A DNA stretch of 64,000 nt. Origin: Entoloma clypeatum. Its lineage: Eukaryota; Basidiomycota; Agaricomycetes; Agaricales; Entolomataceae. The position numbers were made by a program, and so were the translations under genes. The stretch covers positions 2,170,001 to 2,234,000 of the forward strand of contig OY751495.1 in NCBI GenBank assembly GCA_963565915.1. The letters run 5' to 3'. How positions within the stretch are numbered: the first letter of the stretch is position 1; every line of letters starts with the position of its first letter. Below the pieces are notes generated by a model that did not search any database, had not been told where the DNA came from, and worked only from the letters and a program-made list of their open reading frames with translations. Shown in pieces: positions 49,601 to 61,260 of this stretch.

Positions 49601-51554
49601 TATATGTCAACACTCTCCTGTGCGCTTTTTTTTGGCATTCATCTTAGACTGTGGCTGGACATGAGATCTGTAGATTCTATCGGGTGGGGGGAAACACACG
49701 AATCGCTGGGTTCGTCCTCATCCTGGCGACCATCGTGCTCCTTGTTATCGGGGCAGGACCAATTGCATATATCCGTAAAATCCTCTTCTACTTATAATTT
49801 CCGTAACATTGATGATTGTCTTAGCTGTAATGGTCGTTGGCGCACTGATCTTCGTACTGGGTATTGATCTGGTTAAAGAAGCGTTGTGGGATACGAGGCA
49901 TCGAGCTGACCGGTAAGGCATCGTGCATATACTCTTACGAAATTTTCGAGGTCGATTCTGACGTGTTGGGGATAGGATGGAGTATATCACTATTGTGAGC
50001 ATCATGGTTTGTATGACTGCTTGGGATTTCGTCGTCGGGGTGTTGTTTGGTATCATTATGAGCTGTCAGTTTTTCCATATTAATGGGAAGGAAAAAAGCT
50101 GACGATCGTACTTACTTTCAGGTTTCTTCTTTGTCTTGCAAAATTCTCAGCGGAGAAGCATTCGAGCCCTGCATTCGGGAGAGACGGCCATGTCGGCTGT
50201 TCGTCGGCCGAGTCTACAGCGAGCGTACCTGCGTGAAGTGTCGAAGCAGACAATGATTCTCAGGCTTCAAGGTGTGCCCTTATTTATACCCCCATCTTAA
50301 TTACGCTCAGCTTATTGACCACCCCCCAAACCTAACAGGCTTCATATTCTTTGGCACAATCTCTCAAGTCGAGGACACCATCCGCCACCTCATCCAGGGC
50401 CCGTCGTGGCAGACGAACCCTGTGCGCTTCCTCGTGCTGGATCTCGCGCTCGTGGCGGGGGTAGACATGTCCGCCGCGGAGGCGTTCGTGCGGATCCAGC
50501 GGTTCCTCGCGGCGAAGGCGGTGACGCTGGTGTTTTCTGGGCTGAACATGGGGTCCTCTGTCGCGAAGGCGCTGGAGAGCGTGGAGGTGCTGGAGGCGGA
50601 TAATGTGGAGATATTTTCGACGTTTCATGATGCGATGGAGTGTATGTCCTCTGTTGTTTTAACCTCACTCCTTGATGATGTTTGAACTTATGGATGGTGC
50701 TTGTAGGGACTGAAAATGCGTATTTGCGAGCTTGGTTCTTGGCGCAGAAACATGAGAGTCTGCCCACGGCTTTCAGTATGTCGGTTGCATGAGTTTTACT
50801 TTCTGAGCTGACTTGGGTTTAGCTCTTCCCGGACGTCAAAATTTTGATATGACTGAGCACTCGTTGAATTCGTTTTCCCCCCGAAGATCGTATATGCGTG
50901 ATGTTGGGGATCGGACAATAGCAAATGGTGATTTCCCTATTTTTTTGCGGTTATATCGCCGCCTCGTGTTGACCACTTTTCCCTGCCTTGCAGAGCTCCA
51001 GCGACGACTCACAGTAGAGCACTCTACCGAACCGCTGAACACCATCGTCAAAGCCTTCTCCTCGTACGGCGAGATTGACTTGGAAGTGTTCCAACCCATC
51101 GAGGAATACCTAGAACGGATACATGTCCCCGAAGGCTCCGTCCTCTGGAGGCAGAATGACCCGCCAAACGGGCTCTACATCATCGAGGCCGGGATCCTGC
51201 GGGCGTCGTACCAGTTTGCGGAGGACAATAACAACACGCCGGCGATCGAGGAGTCGATGGTGCCTGGGACGCTGGCTGGGGAGCTGTCTGCGCTGTCGTC
51301 GCTGCCGAGGAACGCGACGGTTGTGGTGGAGAGAGATGCGACTCTGTGGAAGCTGAGCATGGCAGATCTGGAGAGGCTGGATCTGGAGAGGCCGAGGTTG
51401 TCGAGGGCGTTTTTGACGCTTATTCTGAAAGGTATGTTGTGTTGTGGTTTAGAAGGATAGGATGCTGATGTTTTTTTGCTGTTGCTTTTTGCGCTGGTCA
51501 GCTGCGAAATTTGATTATGATATTTTGTTGTCGGCGTTGGCGTCTAGACAATAA
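46650..51554 (+). CDS. SulP-family anion transporter with STAS and cyclic-nucleotide-binding domains
   Basis: A long gene with many short introns. The first about 300 residues are Ser/Pro-rich and likely disordered. The membrane core starts [20 protein letters not shown] and continues [71 protein letters not shown] and [20 protein letters not shown], typical of the fungal vacuolar SulP group (YGR125W/VSB1-like). The STAS domain has [17 protein letters not shown] and [20 protein letters not shown]. After a linker a cyclic-nucleotide-binding fold appears: [55 protein letters not shown]. Transport of sulfate is not certain; the yeast relative has been linked to vacuolar basic amino acids. The end is LLSALASRQ*. 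Confidence 0.88.
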
Positions 51555-51890
51555 ATAGCATTGACTTGGTTTGAGTTTTTGTTTATGGATGAATCAACTC
51601 GCCTCTCCCCTTTTTTCCCCCTCTTGTTGAAATGAAATTATTCCAGATCTTGATGGTGTCATGGTAAAGCTGGCCACGTTGTCGTCGAGTATGTGCAAAA
51701 TGGCATAAGAAGCTATAGGCATGGCAGTCTGCTGAGTTTTATCTTGAGTACTGCTCCTTGCATGCGTGCCAGATAATCTCGCTCTACTCAACGTACTTGT
51801 CATGTTCAGCCTGAGATGGTCTAGCAATCGCGTTTATTAGCCTAAAGTGGCAATGATGTCACACCATCTTTTTGAACTCCTTCCGACAAT
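51555..51890. other. intergenic, no gene
   Basis: Short stretch between the transporter and the DUF6533 gene, with nothing recognised. Confidence 0.4.
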
Positions 51891-53709
51891 ATGAGTTCTG
51901 AAGCGTCATTTGTCCGCTCTGCCACATTACTTCAGGCCGTCAGAGTGCGTTTCCTCCTATCTCGAGTTGAAGCTGCACTCATCGCGAGTTTAGTATATCA
52001 ATGGTGAGGAATCAATCCCATTCCAACGGGAAACCAAGGGTTTTCACGCGTCTTCCGACTGTTAGTCGCTAGCTTCGCTGTTTTAGTGCGTCCTGCCTAG
52101 CTCCAGTCATTTGGATATCTTGTAATGGGGGAACTGCAGCTTTACGATTGCTTCGAAACTCTCGATATGGAGGTACGCAAACGCCGGTCTCACTTCCCGC
52201 GTCCCAGGGTCACTGACATCCATAGGTAGGTTGAACTAATATGGCAGGCTAAGTGGGGTAAGGGGAAGATTCTTTTTCTTCTGGCACGATATCCTACTGT
52301 GATAGAGATGGCCCTTTACACATATGGTGCGTCTTAACATCCGAATCGCCGCTGGCCGCTCTCTCTAATTGTCTTTCGACTTCGATACAGATGCATGCGT
52401 TCCAAGTGCCACACGAAAGGTGAACCCTTGAATCCTCACCGACTGATCCATGTTTGACACATCATAAAGGTCTGTAACATTGTATTTCTTCTCATGTTCA
52501 GTGAGATTTCCCCCTGACTATATACTGGATTGGTGCCGATAAACACGTTTTTTTAGGCTTGTCAGTGTTCGGAGTCGCAACAGCGCAAGGTATGACCTCT
52601 TTGTAAGTATTCAGAATCGCGAAGTATTTCTGCGAAGTTTCTATCCAGTAATTCTCGTGCTTCGAACATGCGCCTTGTGGGGGAACGATCGCAGAGTTCT
52701 GGTCTTTTTGTCGCTAATGTATTTTGTACGATGTCCACTCCTCCTACGCATTTATTGGCTGTCACGGATTTTTTTTCTAGGCATGTACCGTGGCGATCAT
52801 CGCTATATCCGTGGTATACTTCCGGTCTTTGACTTGTAAGGATGCCGTATTTATAATTTCCAACCAGTGCTTCATCTGTATTTCATGCAGTGGCGACTAA
52901 GCCAACATCCCCGGCCAGTTTGGGTTGCTTTCCGATACACAGTAGCAAGATTCTCTTCTACACCTTTGTACTCCTGATGGTCTCGGAAACGAGTGAGTCT
53001 TCCTTTGCTCGCCAGTTCAATTCCCGCTCCTAATCGGAAGAAGTCACGATGCTCCTCACCCTCTGGATAGGCTTCAGAGAACACCTCCTCCAATCACCCA
53101 CTCGACTGGTGGTTGTCCTGTACAAGGACGGGATATTATACTACATCTACCTCTTTTGTAAGTGGTTCCGAGGACGCAGACATGTCTTTCGGTTGACCAA
53201 TGCGAGTTTAGTGTTTGCCTTGGGAAATTTGATCACCTATGTCGTTGGACCGGTACGTTGTAAGGATGATCTCAACAAATGCGACATCCTCATGGTTCTT
53301 TTTTAGCCTGAATTAGCCGGCCTACTCGCCCTGTCAGTTATTTCGCTAACATCTGAAGGGTAGAATGCTGACCGTTCTCCCTTTATCGAAGCCCCCAGCG
53401 GGTCAGCCACAGCATCGTATCAACCCGCATCTTGCTTCATGTCCGGAGCGTCGCCTCTCAGAACAGGTCGCTCCCCAACGACTTCATTCTTGGTATCCGA
53501 TCCCAGGCAGATTGTTGGAACTTGGAAGAAGGATCGAGTCGGCGAAGAAACTAACGCGAGTCCGCGACACACCGCAATGTTTCTCATCACTTTCATTCTT
53601 CCCCCACCAAAAGCCCTGCTGCAGCTGCATTGTTTACCATCATGATCTCAGGCACGCGGCCGCAAGCCGCTCGTTGCTGCCCTTCCACTCCGACTCCCCC
53701 TCACATTGA
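51891..53709 (+). CDS. DUF6533-type seven-helix membrane protein
   Basis: Many very small exons. Joined, they read MSSEASFVRSATLLQAVR, YINVASFAVL, ELQLYDCFETLDMEVELIWQ then AKWGKGKILFLLARYPTVIE, KVCNIVFLLMFS, VILVLRTCALWGNDRRVLVF, ACTVAIIAISVVYFRSL, KILFYTFVLLMVSET, MLLTLWIGFREHL, DGILYYIYLF, SLVFALGNLITYVVGPELAG. The D-E-V-E-L-I-W-x-A-x-W-x-x-G-K string and the R-T-W/C-A-L-W-G-x-D-R-R string are the hallmarks of this basidiomycete-wide family of putative receptors. One join (before the ELQLYD exon) needs an intron of only 21-27 bases, so the gene may be damaged there. The C-terminal end (53365-53709) is uncertain. Ligand and role are unknown. Confidence 0.7.
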
Positions 53710-54128
53710 AAACCGACAGACGGTTGTTGTCATGTCCCAAAAGCGACGACATCGATTCCACGATGAGCGTCTCACCGCCTTTGACCTTCCCTCCCAGTAG
53801 TCCGCTGCCAGAAATGAAGGTGTTGGCTTATCGAACCACATCTTAGAGGACTTGCCAGTCAACTGATCCCGAGAAATCCAGTCTGATACATGCCACAAGG
53901 ACTTGTTGGCGAAGTTGCATGTAGTAGTCGGTAGTGGATCCGACTCTCATCCAGGCAGGTCCATATTAAATGACCCCTCGAAGGTCACTGCACACGACAC
54001 CCCCTCCTCATAACGTGGCCGGGGATGATAGCCAGATTATTTGTGCACAGTTTCTCGATCATTCTATGTAGTCTGCGGTAGGGAGGTCAATTATCAATTA
54101 TCCGTTTAAAGAACTCCATCGTCAAGAT
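53710..54128. other. intergenic, no gene
   Basis: Non-coding stretch between the DUF6533 gene and the 3' end of the cyclodeaminase-like gene. Confidence 0.4.
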
Positions 54129-55288
54129 TCAAACATCGTAGTCATCCAACCTTGTTCCGATCGCCATCTCCTGTGCCTTCGTGACAACGGCACAAGCCAT
54201 GGCCACATCTTGCAAACCCACTCCGACTGACTTGAACATCGTTATTCCGCCCTCCCCACAGCTCTCCCTTTCCCTTTTCCAAGGTAGAAGTACGTCTCCG
54301 TTTATGTGAAACTCCACCACATCCCCAATCTCCACCACATCCTTCTCGAAATCAAGGCCAGCTTGGATAAGTTCCCCTGCTTCGCGTGCACACGCGTCGC
54401 GCGAATCAACAAGGAGGATTCTTCCACCTGTCATGTCTTTTGCTGCCCCAGCAGGCCGAACAGCTCGCAGAACGAGGTCGTTATCACATTCGCGCATGGC
54501 GGGGGTATAGCTTCCGATGAGTATAACATGAGCACCTGTATGAACCCACGAAGAAGGGAACAGCGGGGCGGTAGAGGAAGTAGCGCAAATCGATGATATC
54601 GGCTGTTTCAACGGCAGCTTTTCTGAGTTTTAAATCTTCCTCGGACAGCGTAAGAAACTTGAAAGCAACGCGAGGAAAGTGTGATTGTAAGGTCGTCCTA
54701 AGGTGCGCAACTCGGGAGTTGAGAGAACGATTGACGACAGTGCAGGATTGGATAGAGGGGAAGAAGCATAAATGGATGTCGAGATGAGCTTCGATCTGTT
54801 TGCCAGCTCCAAAGGCGGCGACAGAGGTTGGATCGCGACATCCGACGAGGTTGGTGGAAAGAAGGGAACCTATTCTTCGTTTTTGTCGAACGATGATTTC
54901 ATCTATAACGGCAAGAAAAAGCGGCTTATGTACCAGCTGCATTTCTCAACGCCGTCAAACTCCTGGCATTTAGGAGAGCCTTCACTGCACCAGTTGATTC
55001 ATCTATCACGACGGTAGATGCAGGCAGGCCGCGTGTATCGTTCGAACTCCGGGGCACAGAGACGACCTTTAGTGCGGTTCCTTGTAGGAGAGGGGGCAAA
55101 ACGTGAGAGACAAGCCAAGCTGGCATGAAGAGGGCAGTGTGGCTTGTCATGGGGATGGAGGTTCTGTGAGGCGTTACTGACGGTGAGCGAGACATCGAGT
55201 GAAAAACGCGAGCCATGAGGGTCTGGAGCTCTAGCAGATTGAGAATATGGGCGACATCGGAAGATGAGAGGACGAGCAAGGATCCCAT
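54129..55288 (-). CDS. ornithine cyclodeaminase / mu-crystallin family protein
   Basis: NAD(P)-dependent family whose members convert ornithine to proline or act on related imino acids. The N-terminus is MGSLLVLSSSDVAHILNLLE, then SIPMTSHTALFMPAW, ALKVVSVPRSSNDTRGLPAS, and VVIDESTGAVKALLNARSLT then ALRNAAG (substrate-side motifs). After short introns comes VAAFGAGKQIEAHL, the GxGxQ nucleotide-binding turn. CTVVNRSLNSRVAHLRTTL follows, then ETADII, GAHVILIGSYTPAMRECDND, RILLVDSRDACAREAGEL, and the end MFKSVGVGLQDVAMACAVV with DDYDV*. The VGVGLQDVA motif is diagnostic. Exact substrate cannot be told. Confidence 0.88.
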
Positions 55289-55639
55289 GGGAAGAATTCA
55301 AGTTCAAAGTTGCCATGTTTGCTGTCATCATGTTACCAGTAACTACTTGAAGTATTTCATTTAGTGCCATTTCTACGCGAAACCATTTAACCGCCTACTA
55401 GGTGACTATGACATTGGCCCATGGGTATACCCTTAGCTATTCTTCTTCTATCCACAAGACTCTTCTTTGCCAGGCTTGCAGGCTTCCTTGTGTTTCAATC
55501 AATTCCTGCAATCCCCACGCAGGCGCAACTTCCTCATCTTACGCTTCTCTTTTGTTTCTTCACCAACTCCAGTCTCCGCGTATGGCGACTGGTCGCATCT
55601 TGGTATCTTGGCAATAGTATCTCTTTCTGACAGGGAATC

Positions 55640-56031
55640 CTTCTACTTGGCTAGCCATGTACGACTTCATACACCAGCCCCTTCGGACTTCTGGAATCCA
55701 GGTCCCATCGCCGTTCACGGACTTTCTGGCGTTCGAACTCTCATGTCATCAAATCTCTCGCTAGTCAAGATGGCTTACAGGGCAAGGATCCAACACCGAC
55801 TCATCGCTTGATCAATTTCACGGCAAGGATTGAACGTTCCAACCGCTGCGGACGTGTTGCCACATTCTCGACATCTTTGCGCCACGCCATAGGCTTCCGA
55901 CTACCAGGCTTCCCGCGAGGAACTGGTAACGCGATTGCATGTTCATGTAAGGGCAAACCTGTCCCATTTTTCCTATAAGTAGTCAGACCGTTCGACCAAT
56001 CCCTATCTTTCGGCCGCGCAACACACGCAAC
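55640..56031 (+). repeat. upstream region of metalloprotease 1, inverted copy at 62296-62690
   Basis: The sequence ACTTCATACACCAGCCCCTT and what follows up to the start codon recurs inverted upstream of the second metalloprotease (62294). The duplication therefore covers gene and promoter. Confidence 0.65.
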
Positions 56032-57146
56032 ATGTTCGCTTTCCTCGCCCTTGCTCTCCTGCCTGGTGCTTTATCGTGGCCCACCAAAAGGTCTGTGCTT
56101 GAGTGCCTTCGAACCGTTGAAACCTAGGACGAACCTATCTTCTAGAATATGCGGCACCGTCACACATAAACCCAAGCTCGCCGAGGCTGAAGCCCACTTC
56201 CAGCCGAACCACTCTGTCAAGCCACGCGACTCTGTGCGTGGTTATGTATTGCGTGCCTTCTGGCATATCGTCAGTGAGGACAACACCCTGGGTGGAGGCA
56301 ATGTTCCGTACGTCTCGTTCTGCGCAAGAGAACCCGATTCCCCTCACTGAATGTTTCAGAGACAAGCAAATCAGTGATTCAATGGCTGTCCTAGTTGACG
56401 ACTTCAAGGAAAGTGGAATCTCCTGGCGCTTGGCTAAAATTACTCGTACCGTCAATGCCCACTGGTTCAGTAGTATGGCCCTTGGCGCCGGGCAGCAAAT
56501 AGCCGCCGACATGAAATCTGCACTCCACGAGGGCGGTCCCGCAGATCTCAACATTTACACGGTTGGGTGCACATTCACATATAAGGCATATATACGTCAT
56601 GCATGCTGACCTGCTTGATGTAGGTTCCTAACTGTTGTTGGTAACTCGGGACATGCCACTATGGCTTCCGAGTATCCCAAGAACCCTAGTACAGACGATG
56701 GTGTCGTGGTCCACTTTGCTACGCTCGCTGGTGGGACCTGGGCTTCCTATAACTTGGGCAGAGTGGGTGCTACAATGTCTCCGCCTTGAAGAATTTTCTG
56801 ATGACGATTATATGATCAATTCAGACTCTCACTCACGAAGTCGGTCATTGGCTTGACTTGTATCACACCTTCGACGGTGGATGTACCGAGGAAGGTGACT
56901 TGGTAAGGGACACCCCCCCTGAGGAGTCTCCAGCATATGGTTGTCCGACGGGTCGTGATACCTGTCCTGGTGGCGACGTAGATCCTATCCGTATGTCTTC
57001 GTCAAACCCAAATGATTTCGTTCTTGATCGTGTTTTCAGATAACTTCATGGATTACACCGAGGATTCCTGTATGACTGGATTTACGCCTGGTCAGACGGC
57101 TCGTATGAGGGAGGCGCTCATCAAGTACCGGGGCATGAAAGCCTGA
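56032..57146 (+). CDS. secreted M43-type zinc metalloprotease
   Basis: Six exons (56032-56090, 56146-56307, 56360-56566, 56624-56762, 56825-56990, 57040-57146) splice to 279 residues. Signal peptide [17 protein letters not shown], then [20 protein letters not shown]. The zinc site is [17 protein letters not shown], i.e. HExxHxxxxxH; the Met-turn region is [18 protein letters not shown]. Conserved Cys pairs ([12 protein letters not shown]) follow the pappalysin-type pattern. Expected to act outside the cell on host or environmental protein. All introns have GT-AG ends. The catalytic residues are complete, unlike its inverted copy at 61261-62294. Confidence 0.92.
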
Positions 57147-57579
57147 TGAGTCCGCGAGTGTCTCGTTGGGTGAATACCCAAATTAGACGAAAAATCCCAT
57201 CGTTATCAATGTGCTATCCAGTGTCTCTTTACACCGTTCACCAATGCTCATCCAGAAGAATTATATTGTAACTTGAACATATGTTTGAGAATGATATGAG
57301 AAGACAATATCCCAGCCTGCATACAGCGAATGACCTCTCGACTGGCCACCGTGACTCCCAGTGCGTTTGGGCTGCAGCAGAAATGTCATTCCGATTCCAG
57401 GTCACGGTTTGCTGCTCAGCTATATATCCTATCAAAACCAAAATATTTAGAAAGCACACGTGCCGTTGGATAAGTTGCTGAATGTTGACTGGTGCGGTCC
57501 CCATGAACGGACTCAGGTGCTTCGGGAGTCAACTTACAGCCCTCACCTCAAACGTTCATTGTCTGACCCCAAGTCCCAC
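57147..57579. other. intergenic, no gene
   Basis: Holds the 3' flank of the metalloprotease and the promoter of the zinc transporter. No motif beyond this. Confidence 0.4.
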
Positions 57580-59547
57580 ATGAAGCTCCCTGAGCTGCCA
57601 GCGGGACGCGCAGTGAAGATGCTTGTAGTCAGTGGGGCCGATGCAGGTAACATACCGCGACTTTGTGTTGTTCTTGGAATATTCTTCATATCTCTGCTCG
57701 GTCCGTTGTCTGCATTCTGAACTTCTGCAAGAAATTGATAGTAAACTTGTTGCCAGCTGTCTCTTTCCCTTGCCTATCCAAACGATCGAGGTTCTTGAGA
57801 ATACCACATCTCGTATTTTTCACTGGAAAACACTTTGGAACCGGTATGTAATGATCCGTATTTTATGCAAGGAGTTACTGACGGGATCGTTTATTCAGGT
57901 GTGATCTTATCGACGGCGTTCTGCCATCTCCTGCCAGATGCATTCAAGTCGCTCCAAAATCACGCCGTTAACAAGGCATATAGTGGTGTCGGAAAGTGGG
58001 CTGGTTTGATCATGTACGTAACTCCTTTGCGGCTCATTACCTTATCAATCAAGAAAGCTTGTGCAGACTTGGCTCCCTGCTAGCCATCTTTCTCGTTGAG
58101 TGTACGTCTTATCAGTGGATTATCATTATAGGTAGATGGAATAATCGCTCTTCGATACCAGATGTCTCGACGTCATACGTGGATTACCTACATACAAAGC
58201 CATCAGCTCCTTCCTCACCCATTGCGAGTCCCTCCGAAACACCGCCGGCCCCTACTACGCCAGCAGTTGTAATCGGCAAACCATCTGAAAACCAAAGGCG
58301 CAGCACGAGTCCCACCACAGAAGCCACACCCTTGCTAGCGAGCAGTCCTAAAACCAGGCAAAGGTCCCGATCATTTTGCGACGATGATCATCGTGGAGAC
58401 AACGCGTCTCTTCTACCACTTATCTCAAGTTTGCTGAATTCGCCGCGCCTCTCTCGCAGCGGTTTGCCCCTGTCTGGTAGGGTGTGGGGCCAGGATACAG
58501 GTTGTCCGTACGGACTTTCGGGTTCGAGGCCTGGGGATCGAGGAAATACCCAGGTTGGGTATGATGGGGACACGAGCGCTACGGCTACCAGCGAAGTGCG
58601 GAAAGTGAAAGATGCAAAGCCGAAGGTCGGGAGGAAGCGACAGATTATTGGGATATGGGTTCGTGGTCGCCGTTCACCTTGATATTTTCTCATGTTATGT
58701 TGCGTCCCAGGTTCTTCAACTGGGAATCATGATACATTCCCTCGTTATCGGCTTGACATTGGCTGTAACCTCAGGGTCTGATTTCAGTGAGTCCCGTTCT
58801 TAGTGGGTAGACAGAAAAATTCGGAATCTGAGCCGTTGGGTTTAGCTTCGTTGCTCACGGCCGTCGTATTCCATCAACTTTTTGAAGGATTGTCGCTTGG
58901 AATTCGGATAGCGGGCCTACCTCCTGCTCATCCTCACCCACATCCTCAAAAACAACCTTTCGATCCAGAATTAGCACCAATGCGTCCTTTCAGCACGGTC
59001 TCATCTCTTCAGCCTGATCAGCGGAAACAATCGGCGTGCGACTGGCTCGCGCCGACCCTCTCGATCCTTTTCGCTATCATGACGCCATTTGGCATGACCC
59101 TAGGATCGTTTGCATTCACTCCGTCGTCTGGTCCTGGTGGTCCTTCTGATTCAGGTCAGTCACGTTTCCACAAATTCCATGCTGAGCTGAATCTCCCCCT
59201 CCCCCTCCCCCTGCCCCGTTCATGTCCGACCAGCCTGGATGCAGCTCATTCAAGGCTTAATGTCAGGAATATCTGCGGGAATGCTGATATATGCTGGCAC
59301 GGTAGAAATGTTGGCAAGTGACTTCATGTTTAGTGATGTTGGCGTGGATCATGGTCTTGAGGATTATCATCATCATCATCATCATCATCACCTCGGCGGG
59401 CTCGAGGATGGCGATGACGGACAAGAGCACGGACATGAAGACCATGCGCATCATCATAAGAGCACCGTTCAGAAGCGTGCGCTCGCAGTTCTCAGCCTTC
59501 TCGCAGGGGTAGGGGCGATGGCGATCGTCGGTATGAGTGAGCATTGA
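57580..59547 (+). CDS. ZIP-family zinc/iron transporter
   Basis: Moves Zn2+ (or Fe2+) into the cytosol across plasma or internal membrane. The N-terminal helix has LCVVLGIFFISLL; the next exon gives IPHLVFFTGKHFGTGVILST with AFCHLLPDAF, a standard ZIP helix 2. Helix 4 is LGIMIHSLVIGLTLAV and helix 5 VVFHQLFEGLSLGIRI: both carry the His residues (and Glu) of the metal path. A long Ser/Thr/Pro-rich cytoplasmic loop of about 160 residues separates the halves. A second loop is His/Pro-rich (PPAHPHPHPQ). Before the last helix a run of eight His (DYHHHHHHHHLGG) and HGHEDHAHHH may bind metal. The protein ends GAMAIVGMSEH. The start at 57580 is the first ATG in the right frame that precedes helix 1. 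Confidence 0.88.
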
Positions 59548-60137
59548 CCCTGCCAGCCTGAGTGGGACTATTTTTCTATTCTTGGTTTCCCTCGTATATG
59601 CTTATCATCGATGTATCCATAGTCCATCGTCGAAATCGTCTTTCTTGTCTACTCACTGATGCATGACAAGGCAATGAATTCTTAAGCACTGGCAGAACAA
59701 GAGAGCGTCATCATGGTGACTCTGCCAAAAAAACGCGGAACTAAAATACACATTCCGCTGCAGAAGTTGCGAGCCAGCCGCCGTGTACGGTCGCCAGCAA
59801 GCGGTGGTAGTCGTAAATCCAGAACACTATGACACTATGCAATGTCACGGTTCTCTCGGGTTGTCTGGGGATGGTGACCTCTCTCCCATGAAACGCTCCC
59901 AGATTCCGAGGCGAAACCTGACATACTCATACATATACACTGGTCAAGCCAAGGTTTGAAATTTGCAATGCCACGGATATAAGTTACAGGCAGACGTCTG
60001 TAGAAGTAAACAGTCTTTTTTGCGCGAAGAAACCAGCTATTGATACATGTGTCAGTTGGAAGGGTAGCGGGTATCATACAAGGGTTGGAAGAATTGTCCT
60101 CGAATACGATGTGAATGTCCTTGGTTGAAGAGGCGCT
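59548..60137. other. intergenic, no gene
   Basis: Between the zinc transporter and the unknown gene's 3' end. Short ORFs only. Confidence 0.4.
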
Positions 60138-60917
60138 TCACATCGCCCTCCTCATTTTCTTGGCTCTTCTTGCGCTGCATGGCATCCACAACCAGGAGAG
60201 AAAACCCTTCTTTCCGTGATCATCATTCGGGGTCACGTTCCAATCATCGTCATTCTCCTCCCGAGACCGCTTCCTCCTCTGCCTCTGCAGGGTAGCGACT
60301 GGCAGGCTAGGCCTGTTATCACGAGGGAGCGAGAGGGTGTGGGTGGTGATATGTGGGTATGGAAGGTATGTTGTGGAAGTATAGTGGCAAAGGGATGAGA
60401 GGCCGGGAGCGGGTGTTCGTATGTGAACGGTCTTGGGAAAGGATATTCCGGAGAAGGCGCGGGTAGGATGGTAGAAGGAGTCGAAGTCGTGAATCCTAGA
60501 GACAGTACATTGTGCATAGGGAACTCTGAGGGATGAACGAGAGGGAAGGATGGTGTCAACCCATACGGCAGGTTGCGATTGAGCGGGCTCGACTTTCGCC
60601 GGTGGTGTTTCTGGCATTTGGTGTTCTTGGTAAGAACGTTGGTCGGTAACATAGCTCAGACAAAGGACAATCCCTTCTGAGGATGATTCTGTGATATGGG
60701 TTTCATCCGCCTCTGCCTTTATCATCGTGGAATTGACAGACTGTATGTTCCTAGGCCATAATTTAATTATCGGCTGTGTCCTTGTCGGTGCTCTCAGCCA
60801 ACGCACTCACCAATCGATGTCGGAAGTACAAATTTGGAGCATCAGGGAAAACGAACCCAATGGTGCTACAGTCCACTGTGGCATACTATGAGGAGTGGGT
60901 GGACTTTCTGAGTCCAT
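60138..60917 (-). CDS. hypothetical protein, 239 residues
   Basis: I do not recognise the family. Two exons (60917-60811, 60750-60138) join in phase over a 60 bp GT-AG intron. The N-terminus is MDSESPPTPHSMPQWTVAPL, and the middle has a Pro/Thr/Ser-rich stretch. The C-terminus is basic and has KRSREENDDDWNVTPND followed by KKGFLSWLWMPCSARRAKK; a short W-rich basic end could touch membrane or nucleic acid. No signal peptide. Confidence rests on the open frame and clean splice only. Confidence 0.5.
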
Positions 60918-61260
60918 CGCGGTGAGCTTGAGGCGGTAAGGCATTGGATTAGAGAAGTGCAAATGATGGCTTTATAAAGCGACGGGATGCTTTGACACAT
61001 GGCCCGAGCGCCATCGTGCTGCTATGCATTGTAAGTGACTGCGGTGCATTGTGGACCGCTTTACCAACATGCAATGTGCATGGCATGGTCATGGCGGTGC
61101 TATAATAATAATACCACCAAACATGCAAAGCCACACCGAGCAGTGCATTGGACATTGATGATGATGCAATTTCATATGAACATTGAAACTTTATTTGATC
61201 GACGAGTGTGCCATCAGACGGGCAAGCCTCGAAACAAGGCGAGCCTCTGCCTCAGACGAG
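60918..61260. other. intergenic with TGCATTG repeats
   Basis: The motif TGCATTG or its reverse CAATGCA occurs several times between 61020 and 61160. No gene. Confidence 0.4.
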
